Assembly: GCA_030867875.1 (NCBI GenBank)
Contig: JAOWCC010000019.1
Location: 33,275,976 to 33,339,975, forward strand
Direction: 5' to 3'
Origin: Actinernus sp. WN-2022
Lineage: Eukaryota > Cnidaria > Anthozoa > Actiniaria > Actinernidae
Length of the DNA stretch: 64,000 bases
Below the pieces are notes generated by a model. It had not been told where the DNA came from. It searched no databases and saw nothing but the letters and a program-made list of their open reading frames with translations. Made by a program: the position numbers and the translations under genes. Shown here piece by piece: positions 33,120 through 44,900 of the stretch (positions are counted from its first letter, which is position 1; every line of letters starts with the position of its first letter).

Positions 33120-33397
33120 ATAGTTAATAGAGTGGAATGGTTAGGAAACTCCGGGACCTTCTTTGTTATAGGTCTTTGTTAGCTTTTTTCGACCACTACC
33201 GTGCACAAAACACAATAGAAATTCCAACATGTTAGTCAATCAGCCAATAGAAACGTGTGAGTTGTCGTTCAGGGAACGCCAATGAACTATGATCGTGCAC
33301 AATCTTTTCTCTTACCCCTTCCAACCTAAATCGCAGCGCCTTTGTTAGCCCTTTTGAAGTTTGCCGGGTTTCCTAACCATTCCACTCTATTAACTAT
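33120..33397. mobile_element. MULE-like MITE with perfect 9-bp target duplication
   Basis: Inverted repeats starting ATAGTTAATAGAGTGGAATG and ending with the complement; flanked by GATAAAACC at 33111-33119 and 33398-33406. A 9-bp duplication is typical of Mutator-like elements. 278 bp, no coding. Confidence 0.9.
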
Positions 33398-34255
33398 GAT
33401 AAAACCTAATGCCTGAGAAGAAGGATTGTAAAATTCATTCATAATTCACAAGGTTGCCAACCAATGAAAACTCGGCATTCGAGTTACATGAATGCCACTG
33501 TAAACACATACGGGAGCCAGACAGTAAGTCATGTGGTTCATTTCGAGCGGTACCCAACAGACAGATGCTTAAAACATCCGTGTATTTATCAGAGATACGA
33601 GAGTATCAGTAATTCAGACATTATCTTTACATCTGTTACAACACTGATGTTTTATTAATCAGCGTTGTATTAAATATATACACCGATGTTTTATTAATCA
33701 GCATCTGTATCAAACAAACGCTTAGTACTTAGCCGATCACCGACTTCCCCTATCCCAGTTGGATGAAATGCGAAGGAAAAACTTCTGTTTGATGCAGGGA
33801 CCAGTGTTTTTTTTACACTGCACATATCCGTGGACGCAAACTAAAGAGCTAAATTCTTATTTTTACGTTTGCCATCAAAATGTCGCATCCGTATTATATC
33901 GGCCTATTCGATTCCTCGCCTCCGGCATGAGATTGTATAGGCAGATACAAAACTCCCGCCCATGTTGGTAAACGCTACATACAGCCGTCGCGCCAAACGG
34001 ATAAAATGTCATTAAGACATTGTTTCATTAGACAGGTTTTACGGAAAATGACGGGGTACCAACAATTTCAATAACGAAAAACGTTTAAAAACACCGAGGC
34101 CCAGTCTAGTGCGCGTGCTGCCACCAACACTATTTTTACAGGCTCTCTAAAGGGCACACTGTAACATTGCGCACAACACTGTCGACAAGTGCGCAACGCA
34201 ACGTGCGTAAACTCTGAACTTGTTGAAGGACATGTTGCAGCGCGTGTGCCCCCAC

Positions 34256-34570
34256 GCCGCGGCAAAACATTATGCTCCGATGGCCGAAAGAATGAAGGCG
34301 CTGGTTTCAAAGACACGTTTCCGAGGTCTTCAACCTTTTTAGTAAATAATTTTATAACTTGGTACACTCAAAGTGAATTAAATTAAGAAAACTTAAACCT
34401 GGTGTGGTCTAAGACTTAGCTTTTAAGAAGTTATTGTTTTTCGCGTAACATTTCATTTAAATACGCGTACGTACGTAAAACTAAAAATACGGGTGATGGC
34501 CCGTTTTCTTTTAGTTTCGGCGGGAAAATGGGGCGGGCGCGGGGCTCGTCAAAACACATGCGCGTGTTCA
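34256..34570. mobile_element. MITE, CACCGCGGCAAAACGT family, copy 1 (3' end degraded)
   Basis: Starts CGCCGCGGCAAAACATTATGC and aligns through TAGTAAATAATTT and GGCGGGAAAATGGGGC with 40367-40689 and (inverted) 45949-46255. The terminal repeat at the far end is not recognisable. Confidence 0.75.
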
Positions 34571-34877
34571 CTCGAGAACAAAAATTCGAAAACAAATCGG
34601 TTACTCCTTTTCCATGCCCATGTTTCCAATAAACACAACACTAGACATCTTGAACTGAATTATTATATTAAAAGATTGGCATGTGTAAATAAACGTAACA
34701 TACTTTCTTGTGGTATACTTGAAATTCTTATTCGATATTAAACTTAAATAAGGTGAACAGTAATAATTTTCAATTGAAGTGAGAACTACAGAGTTTGTCA
34801 CCACTCATTTACAAGCAAATGACGATTTCCAAGGGCAACCTGGAAATATTTAGAGTAAGAAAATGAACCGAGTAAAA

Positions 34878-35033
34878 AGTTTTACTTGTCGAGTTGATCC
34901 GGTTTTACCAGTATAATCGACTCGAACTGTGCTTGAGCGTGTGTATGTACACACGCTCAAGCACAGTTCGAGTCGATTATACTGGTCAAACCGGATCAAC
35001 TGGTCAAACCGGATCAACTCGACAAGTAAAACT
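34878..35033. repeat. Near-perfect long palindrome
   Basis: Left arm AGTTTTACTTGTCGAGTTGA through CTCGAACTGTGCTTGAGCG pairs with the right arm almost without mismatch. The tip is near 34946 (GTGTATGTACACAC). The right arm has one extra unit of about 18 bp (ACTGGTCAAACCGGATCA). Confidence 0.9.
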
Positions 35034-35553
35034 AGAAAGAATTGAGGAAAAAGAATTTTTTTCATTGTGTAAAAAGCCCAAAAACATAGCTAGTTTATAC
35101 CTTGGTTTTGTTTGTAAGTTAGTGGTGGCTGTTTCCATTTGCCCACTATGAAGCTGTATCTTGTAAGCACCTACTGATTATTTCTGCCCCTTGGAAGGAT
35201 GAAAACACCCTGTGGTAATTAAAATCAGATTTAAATACTTATACTTCAAGGGCAAAAATGTAACTAAGCGTGCAAATGGCGACCCAAAATATGGCAGCCA
35301 AATCACAGTTTTTGTGGGGTGATTACCATTTACACCGAAAAATCAGAAATTTCGGTTGGAAAATTAAATGGCACGTCTTTCAATTCGTAAAGTTTTGGAA
35401 AACGTGAGCTACCGGTTGTGGTAATCCACAACTAGTCCGAAACTAGTCTGAAACTAGTCTCTTGAGGAAAAACCGCGGAGATTCCGCGAGATTATCTGCT
35501 GGAATTGTAAAATGGTAATCACAGTTGGTCGGCTAGTTTGAAAAACCTATATC

Positions 35554-35838
35554 ACAGGGTCCGAAATTGCGCCTTATTTGGCGCCAATGCGACAAAATTT
35601 TGATTGTTGGCGACCAAAATTTCAGAGTTAGTCGCCAGCTGGCGACTTACCTAAAGTTTTCACAATGTCCCGAAGTCACACAATGTTCTAAGTAAATTTA
35701 GCCAATAAAACATGCCAGCAAATGTTCTTTGTCGCATGTCGCTTGAAATGTGGCGACCACAATTGGTCTTTTGGCGACTAAAAACTGTTGGCTAGTCGCC
35801 AGTTGGCGCCTACGTGAAAAAGTTAATTTGGGACCCTG
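35554..35838. mobile_element. Non-autonomous element with CAGGG ends and 5-bp duplication
   Basis: CAGGGTCCGAAATTGCGCC at the left, AATTTGGGACCCTG at the right, flanked by TATCA (35549-35553, 35839-35843). Interior repeats of TTGGCGAC / GTCGCCA in both orientations. Confidence 0.85.
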
Positions 35839-36240
35839 TATCATTATACAACATTCGTCCCAACCGGTTTCTTGCTACAAATGGTAAACACCCCTTTTTT
35901 TCCCGCTCTTCTCGGGACGCGCGTAACATTTTAATGTTTATTTATTGATTTCATTTCCCATTTTTGGTTGATGTAGTAAGCACCCCCAATCTCTTCTTTC
36001 TGTGAAATGCGAGTGCAAGATTACAAACTTAACAATAAAAAGATGAAATACAAATTCTTAACAAAAATTCAACATCAGTACAAATTAATTCGGCATGTAA
36101 TCGTTGGACTTTTTCAGAAAACTGAGCAAGCACTTTAGATGAACAAAGAATGTATCCAAGCACTCGATAATATGGACTGAGGTTACACGAGCAAGTAAAA
36201 AAACAGAGGAAGGTTGTACTTTGCGAGGGAACCTCAAGTC

Positions 36241-36420
36241 TGGTTCACACTCGCGAGATAAGCACAAGCAACATATGTAGAAGCAGTAATGCATTTATCA
36301 TTAGCAGCACTAACTGTCTTGTTCTTATCTCACACCTGTGAGTAGAACAGGTACCGCTAATGATAAATACGGCACTGCGTCTGCGTATGTTACTTGTGCT
36401 TATGTAACTGGTGTGAACCA
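36241..36420. repeat. Palindromic element
   Basis: TGGTTCACAC near 36241 pairs with GTGTGAACCA ending 36420; internal TTTATCATTAGC pairs with GCTAATGATAAA. Confidence 0.75.
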
Positions 36421-38535
36421 GGCATTGGAGACAGTCAGACAGCGAATTAATTTAATTAATGACTCGTGATTACACCTCACAAAGTAAAACCTCTCTCCGT
36501 ACTTTGTATATTTTAACTTTAACGTCGCGAAAAAATACTTTCGGCAGCGTAATTCAAATCGTTCCCAAGAATAAGAAGAGTGGCGTTCAGCCATTTCAAG
36601 TAAAAATGTGTTTGGCTTGATTATGTATAATATATATTATTAATATACAGGTATACTCGAGAAAAATGCAATAAGCTCTAGGATATGTACAAAAACATCG
36701 CCCAGCTCCAAGAAGATACTTTCCGTAAGTTTATGTCACTATTTTTTCGCGACAATTCACAATAAACGACAAATAAGAAATATTGTAGTTCGCGCAACGC
36801 CAAAATTACCTACTTCCTGGAATCGAAAAGCGAAAATTGTGTACATCAATAAATTAAGAAAACTGTCCTTTTTTTCGTTCAGAAAATTAGATACATTTGG
36901 TAAATATAAAAAATCCAGCAGTGAATATATATATAATGGAGTAAAGAAATAACAATTCTGTTAAGTACATTGTGAGAATATAACACTACAGCTGTAGTTC
37001 TACGATAACTGATTATCTATATATTTATATATATCCCTACCACCCTGATACTATATTGTGTATTTGTTATATAAAGTAAGCATATAATGTTACACTAGGC
37101 TAAAAAGAAGCTTTTGCTACTTATATCTCGGTCGACACAACAACAATTAGCAGCGGATTGGCGGCTAAGTATAACCGTCCCAGTTTGGACACTATAGAAG
37201 CGCGGATTGTTCATGTACTTTTTAGAGTACAGACTCCAAATTATGTCAGTGAACCACAGCTTATACGATGCTTATTGAATCAAGCAACACTGAAGAGAAA
37301 TGAGGTATTTTTTTCTCCTGTCACCTCATTGGACAGTCCGGTCACGTGTCTATCTAAGCTTCTTGTGATGCTGCCTCGCAAACTCGTTCCCAGGGGTCTT
37401 CGCGCGCCTTAGTCAAGAACTTTCGACGCCATTTTGGATTCGGCGAGCAATGACCCCTGGGAAAGAGGTTGGCTGCCCCGAAAACTAAACAGGAATTAAC
37501 TGGAATGCCCTTCGTGTTTGAAATAGGTGGTTGTAGAATTACTTAATTGTCAGTAGTTTCTTCTGTTCTGTAACAAAATGTCCGAGAAAAAGATGTGGCA
37601 ATATTTTGTGTATGGCTGACTTCCAAGCTAAACAACATTGGATGAAAAGAATGCGATGTATGATCTAGGTTCAAGACAAAGACGAAACAAGCTCAGGTTT
37701 TCCAGTTGATTCCCAAAGCCTCCTGGGTAGCATTCCTAACATTTCAAATTCATGACCGAATAACATGACTCACCTACTGGCACTAGTTAATGCATCAGAT
37801 CGAGGTTTGGCTTCGTGAATTTCAAGTGCTCTAGAACAGCACTGGTTTTTGATGTACTCAAATGAATGAAGGATTTTATGTTACCGAGTAAGGACATCAT
37901 TTCAAACGCACTGATTCTCTGGAAATAGAGACCGTCCTGAAATTCCTACACTTGTTTGAGTAATAAAATTGTATAAACTCTTTAAGAAAACCTGAATCTG
38001 TTTACAACGGAAAAGCTCTTCACGCGTGAATAAATATAATAAAAATATTCGCAAAGAAATATAAAAATCCAGGCTTTTTTGTGATTACTAAACACATTTC
38101 CTAGACCTCGCATTACTAATATTTTTACAATTGCAACCCATACTTAGACTGTCAAACCTCGTAATCTGGTTAAATTAATGTGTTTTCCCTAGAAAATCGG
38201 ATCTTCATTTTTAGATTTTTAATGCTCTCCAGATGTCCTACGATAGGTAACAGTAAGTGAGTAACCCTTCATATCAACAGATTCTAGAGGGTAGGTAACA
38301 ATTAGACTGCGAGTTGGACGGTATTCAATATCGGCTGATAGTTTGCGAGGAGCGAAGCCACCAGTCAACTATCAAGTCGATAGAAACCGAGAGTGAGAAG
38401 TCGAAATATTTCAGCACAATACATTTTTCCCAACTTCACAACCTACTAATATCGAGAACTGTGGAAATCCCTGAAAAAAGATTTTCTGTGGATTTTTGAA
38501 GTCGCACAGGAAGTTTAAAAGTACTGATTGCGGAT
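36421..38535. other. Gene-poor stretch; small palindrome at 37381-37472
   Basis: AACTCGTTCCCAGGGGTC (37381) pairs with GACCCCTGGGAAAGAGGTT (to 37472), a short inverted-repeat unit. A plus-strand frame at 37158-37412 has no recognisable domain. The rest shows nothing I can identify. Confidence 0.5.
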
Positions 38536-38718
38536 CGATAGTCGACGGTTGAGTAGCCAATCAGATTACGAGTCTGCCGATAGTCGGCGATTGAGCAGCC
38601 AATCAGATTACGAGAATGCTGATAGTTGGCTGTTGAGTAGCCAATCAGGCTACGAGTCTGCCGATAGTCGGCGTTTGAGTATCCAAACAGGTTACGAGCC
38701 TGCCCATAGTTGGTAATG
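38536..38718. repeat. 42-bp tandem repeat, about 4.3 copies
   Basis: The unit, built on GATAGTCGGCG...TTGAGTAGCCAATCAG, repeats with a 42-bp period and about 80-90 percent identity. It stays open in frame on both strands. It lies just beyond the ARID3 stop codon, possibly in its 3' UTR. Confidence 0.85.
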
Positions 38719-38861
38719 CTAACTAACGAAGTGTACATGCAGTCTAACTGCTTAATACGAACGAATTTAACTTATATACTGATTGAGTACTCGCCACGAA
38801 AGCCTAAGACCTGATGTGATGCATTTAGCCAGTGAATTATTTTTAAACCTACATCTATTGG

Positions 38862-38965
38862 TTATTGATCGACAGGCGAGGGCGCACGGGGTTGTCTTGC
38901 AAACAATACTCCTTGATAGGCGATCCCATTCAGCTCTACAGACACGAGAAGTGAATTGTCACTGA
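38862..38965 (-). CDS. ARID3: ARID3 last exon (REKLES-beta part, stop)
   Basis: Acceptor GGACCAAG, entering in phase 1 as required by the previous exon; 34 codons including TAA. Encodes the conserved VELNGIAYQGVLFA block. Confidence 0.9.
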
Positions 38966-41900
38966 CTTGGTCCAGGAGGGTCAGGGGTAAGTGCTTCGGT
39001 TCTCGACTCCTTGGGGATCCAGGATCCTGGTACTGCGCCTGATTGGCCAGCGTAAAACCTATAGCGCATGCGTAAATACTGTTATCAAACTCATTCATAA
39101 TTCATGACGGAAAAACAAAGGACTGAGCGATAAGTGATCTGTAAATCTGATGCAGATTCGTCTCGATTTCTTTTTCCCGCCGAAATAGGTCGTATCGCCA
39201 AGATGACTGAAAAACACGACTCATCCAAGCGTTTGATAAGCCATATACAGAATTCGAGTCCGTACGTTATCGGATTTACAATACAATGACTACAACTAGA
39301 CAACTACTTTGAAAGGCGATTTGGCTCCAGAAACGTTTTGTTTATTCAGATTATCAAACTCCCCTGACATTACCAAGATAATAGTCTGAATTAGATGAAC
39401 AAAACAGGTTTCACAAATTGGTCTGCAAAACGTTTGCGCATGCGTGAATTTCACCCGGAAAATCACGCTCGCGCGCATCATTTTGGTTGAATTTTCACTC
39501 GAAATTTGGACTTCAAAGCATTGTTACAGAAAAGCACAAGCTTCGATGTTTAAGTCCTTATTACGAACCAGTCCCAAATTTAATTGGCTTGTTGTTTAAT
39601 AAAACTCTTAAACTCCTGCTATTTAATGCGATGTCTTTATGCGATGTGTCGAGTTTCTGAAGAAAAAACATTGAGGATTATTAAGAGCTGCTCCCGCGAT
39701 TTCTACCGCTGACTGGACAAGAACAGCATTTGCACATCATGGCCGGAAGTGGCCTTTTAAGCTGAGTCGCAGTTTTTCCCCGAATATTTTAAACCACGGC
39801 TAGGATATGTACTCTTTATAGGACTTGCTTTTTCAGCTAACGGCTAAAAGTGGCAGTACAAGTACATACCTTTTGGCGGTGTTTGTATTTTGATGTGAGT
39901 CCACGGTACATGGTGATGCGGTCTACCATCTCTGTCGTTTCCGCTCGCAAACTTTTTGACAGGCGAGCTGGAAGGGGAGGTGTCATTAGCAGTGACTCGT
40001 GACATCACTTCCGGGCTGACCGACCTCTTGCTTCCAGGATTATCTGGAGTTGCTCTGTGCATTAATCCTGGCGAATGGAGTACAGCAACCCCATTATTAC
40101 CATGTACCGTCGGGGGAACGTGCACCTAGTGGATAAGAACAACAAAAGCAATGGGTCATAACTCGGGTCACAGCCGCCGTCGTGGAAGATTATCCACTTG
40201 TCCTACTCAGTTCTCACTGAATTACTTTATAACGTCTTGTGACATAACGTTTTGCCGCGGTGCAAGCCGGGATTTACCACTAGCCTGCTAGAATCTCTAA
40301 TCGTGATTATTTTTCCGGCATATTTGATTGTGGGTTACCTGTGGCGCGAGGTCACGTGATAGGATCACACCGCGGAAAAACGTTATGCTCCGCTGGCTGA
40401 TAAAAACGAGACTCTCTGGGAAGGAGATCGTTCAATTAGGGCTTAAACTTGTTTAGTAAATAATTTCCTTACTTAGAAAACCCACAGTGAATTACAAATT
40501 AAGGAAACTTACACCTGTTAAAGTTTTAGGCTAAGTTTTAAAGTAGTTTTTTTTTTTTGACGAAACGTTTCACAGACGTACCTAAAATTAGAAACAGGGG
40601 TAATTGCCTTTGTTTTCTTTCAGTTTGGGCGGGAAACTGGGAGACGAGCGCGCGCTGGGCCCATCAAAAGCGCATGCGCGTGACGTTTGAGTTCTCAATC
40701 ATCCTTGACCCCACAGCTAAACCAAATCAAACATGGCAGAAAAGCCATCGAGAAGAGATCTCACGGTAGCAAGCGAGGAAAACGACTCTTAGAGAAACAC
40801 AGAACAAGTAATAGAGTTTTCAAATTTCTTGTCCATGGCAGTTCTCGACTTTTTACACGCAATCTACTGGCGTAGGAAATCAGACTCAAGAAGTTAAGAA
40901 AATAATGACGTGTTAGAGCGGATTTCAATTGAGCGTCGGAAGTGTTTTGGTTTTGCGTTTACTAAGCTCTCCTATTGGCTGAGAAAGTAAACCAACCAAT
41001 CAGAATCCAAAATAAAACCAAACACAAATTGGTTTTGGTTTTGCTTTGGTTTGTCGTTGGCTCACAGGGAAGCCATTTATGAGTTACTTGTGATTACTCG
41101 CTCCTATGATTGGCTGGCTGTGAGTAATTTGCGTTTGGTTTTACTGCACTCAATTGAAAACCGCTCTAATGCTCGGAGCTTGTAAAGTCAGGAGCTAATA
41201 ACCAGGAGCGTCCATCTCTCCTATATAGCTGTCACGGCGTTATCACAAGTTGGGCTATTTTTAGATTATTTTTCCCGTCAATGAGTGGGTTGCACCAGTG
41301 GCGTAAAAAAATGATGCCTCCTTAGTTACTTTTGTTATACCAACAACATGGGTTCTACGCTTTTGTGATTTTATTCCCTTAGGAATGATTGCAACCCAAG
41401 AATAGCACGAAATCCTTCTAAAAATAACTTAACTTGTGAAAACACTGATATAGGCCTAGTGTGCGGGATGGACGTTGCTGGTTAACAGGGGCTCCTGAAG
41501 CTTGAATTACTACCAAATGGTATTGTGTTCTATTGTATTGTGTATTTCGTTCTATTGTGTTAATTCTATTGTATTTTGATAGCAGTTCATGTGTTGCCTA
41601 CATGAAGGGACCACCATCCATTGGACATTTTCATTATGGCGTTATTTTACTACAACTACCAGAATCCTTTACAAATTCTCTTTCTCATTCAAATTTATCA
41701 ATTCCTTTGAGAATTCCAAGACAATGGTACAAATTAAAGGAACAAAACAATCCACGCAAAGAGTTCTGGTAGTTGTAGTATGTGACGCCATCATTCAAAT
41801 GTCCTATTCCAAACCTGCCCAGAGGTGGGGCATTTGCCAGCAAAGAAAAGTTGGTGGATTTATCCAAGAGACTCAAACGGATAGCGAATTTTACAGTGGT

Positions 41901-44900
41901 ATTTATAAGAGATTTGCCCTCACGGTGGGGCATTTGCAACGACGAATCTGATTGAAAAAAATTCACACAAAAAACTCTGAATTTCTAACGAGACCTGAAA
42001 CAACCATAGGGGCTGATCAAAGTCAGGACCTGGCTAATCCACAGATCGAATTGGAATTTGGCGTGTTGGTTTTTGCGGAGGGAGGAAAACCGAAGAACCC
42101 GGAGAAAAACTCTCGGAGCAAGGGCAAGATACCAACAAACCCAACTCACATATGGCGCCGCATCCGGGAATCGAACCTGGGCCACAGAGGTGAGAGGCAA
42201 AGCTACCACGCGCCACCACGGCTCTCCATATCAAATGCCTGCTCAATCCCGGTTTCTGGAAAACTACCCACCCACCCCTCCCTTGGACATGCATCGTTCT
42301 ATTATTGACTAACCATTAAAGGTTAGGGTGAAGTGTGGGGGAGGGGTGGGGGTTTCCCAGAAACCGTGATTGATCCCAAATTCCCGGGGAGGATAGGCAG
42401 GTTTGGAATTGATTACTGTAAGTACTCATGACAAGCCATTGTAGTACTTCTCCCTTGAAACATCGTCGAACTAAACCTACACTAGTTTTTACAGGAACTT
42501 GTCTTGCTGTCCTTACCTCCTCTCCTGTAGGAGACGCCTCACGACTGGTCCTATGTGTTAGTCCCGGTGAGTGATTGGCCGTATACGCCACACTGGTGGC
42601 CGGGGGACTGGCTCGAGGAAAGCCGGTGTCTACCGGAGTACCCGGCGTCCCGAACGACCCGTACGTCCGTCGGCTATCCCGTCGGTTACCGTCTATCGCC
42701 GCCTGTAACTCGGCAGGGGTGGAGAGCTTCCTCTTGGAACACTCGTATGGGTAAAGGTACTTCATGTATCTAGGGGGGATGGGGATAGGAAATTGAAGTC
42801 TGTGCTATTCATTTACCATCGATGGCCCTCATTAGCTATACCATTCTTTCAAACACAGTTTTGCTTCATAGATCTTGCGGTAGGAGTAGATGAAAACATC
42901 AGCACGTATCAGTCAAAAACTCGAAAATCCACGAATAAGCACCAGATTCAGGTATCATAAAACTCACATAAGTTTGCAACTGTTACTGCACATACTTATT
43001 TATTCATAGAGCAGATTTCGTATGAGTGGGCCAAAAATTCGGCATGTCCGTAACCTTACCGTAACCGTGCCTTACCGTACCTCTGTAATTTGATTGGATC
43101 AGAAATATCACAACAGTTGGAAGCCATTTCAATGTCACGGCATGCCGTACAGTAACCGTGCCGTAAGGCATTGTCGTAACTTGCCCACTCATGCGAAATC
43201 CGCTCCAAAGCTATACATACTGAAACATGATACGAAATGTAGGGGATTCATTTTAGAGGAGACATTCGCCTTCTCCTGGAATAAAATAAGTCGGTCAAAA
43301 CAACGCTTTTTTTCTCGACATATTACCGGCTGAAAATGACCAATTCTGCTAAACCGACGTCTAATGTAACCGAAAAAAAACACCACTGAATTCTAACGGG
43401 ACCTGAAACAACCAAAGTCAGGACCCGGCTAAACCACAGAGAAACGGGTAGGGGATGGGGCGAGTTCGGTGTCGCAAAGGCGCTTGGGATCGTTACTGGG
43501 GTCACCCTAATTACAGAATACAAAGAAACATGGCAAACATCGCAATTAACTGGCCCCAGTAACGATCCCAAGCACCTTTGAGACACCGAACTCGCTCCAG
43601 CCCCCTACTCTTCTCCCGCAGTCCCACCTTACAGACACTGGTAACGAATGACTACATTTACTCCAGTGTCCTAATTCGTCTGCGTGAACAACCCAAAGTC
43701 ACACTCACTGTGTCCGTAGAGTGAACGCCGCGCTAGTGACGGAGGCGGGCAGGTTGAGACCCTTAATTATTTCTCGCCAAATCTTTTTATTTATTACCTG
43801 AAAGAGACCAAGAAAAATAGTCTGAGAAGTGAGGCTGACGTGAACAACTTGTCCACAAAGGAATTTCAACTAAATAACCCTTGATTCCAGCAACACCAAC
43901 TCACCATATTTAACCTCTCAAAATATATATATATTACTCATTAATTATTTATGAGAACAAGTACCAATCAGGTCTCTATTTGTACCACGTGACGTACTTT
44001 GAAGCCCCCGTCGAATACTCTCATGAAGACTTCGACTACACTTCAAAGTCAGAAGACTTTGAAATTCAAACTACGAGGGACTTTGAAATGTCTAAGTTCG
44101 GTCCATAATAACTGGGAAATTAACATGCCAACAGTAAAGAAGTGTAGTAACATCGAAATAAAAAACCTGCCTCCAACGGGATTCGAACCAACTTTCACAG
44201 AACCCATAGATTTATTGCCCACTCCATTACCATCTACATTACTATTTTAAAACATTGCACCAATTGTTTTTATTTAAATGTGTATTTTTGTCGCACTTTC
44301 ACCTTCCCTTGCCCAAATGTTTTTTTTTTCGATTAAGCTCGTGCAGTAAATGTTTTGGCGCCAATTTCCAATTGCATATTTATTAGGGGAATTCACACTT
44401 CCCACCCCAACCTAGAAACCAAGCCTAATTCGAACCGCCCCCCACCCCCCTCCGGATTTCTTATGTTCTACAGGATACAATCACGTGGTTGTATTGGATG
44501 GCAAAAAATATCTGACTTCATTTATTTAAAGGCACTTGTACGAGACTGGTAGTGTTAACTTATTAGCAAAAGCTGTTTTGTAAATGTTATTTTCCACCTC
44601 CAATCGATCGTCGAACTTTGTAAAACAGTGTTTCTAAAGATTGTTTGCCATCCAGTAAAGCTGCCTTTCCCATGGGATCACGTGCTCAATTCATTGGTTA
44701 TTGAAGTGATATATCAGCACGTGACTGTGCCATTAAAGCCTTTCCCATGGGGTCACGAGATCACGAGCTCAATTCATTGGTTATTGAAGTGATATATCAG
44801 CACGTGACTGTCCCATTAAAGCCTTTCCCATGGGGTCACGAGATCACGAGCTCAATTCATTGGTTATTGAAGTGATATATCAGTACGTGTTTCCTGTAAA

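Noticed and set aside
37158..37412. 84-codon plus-strand frame
   Set aside because: Its first half looks vaguely protein-like but the end runs into an inverted-repeat element and no partner exon was seen.
41985..42312. Several frames of 74-118 codons on both strands
   Set aside because: They are translations of the SINE and the adjoining palindromic MITE.
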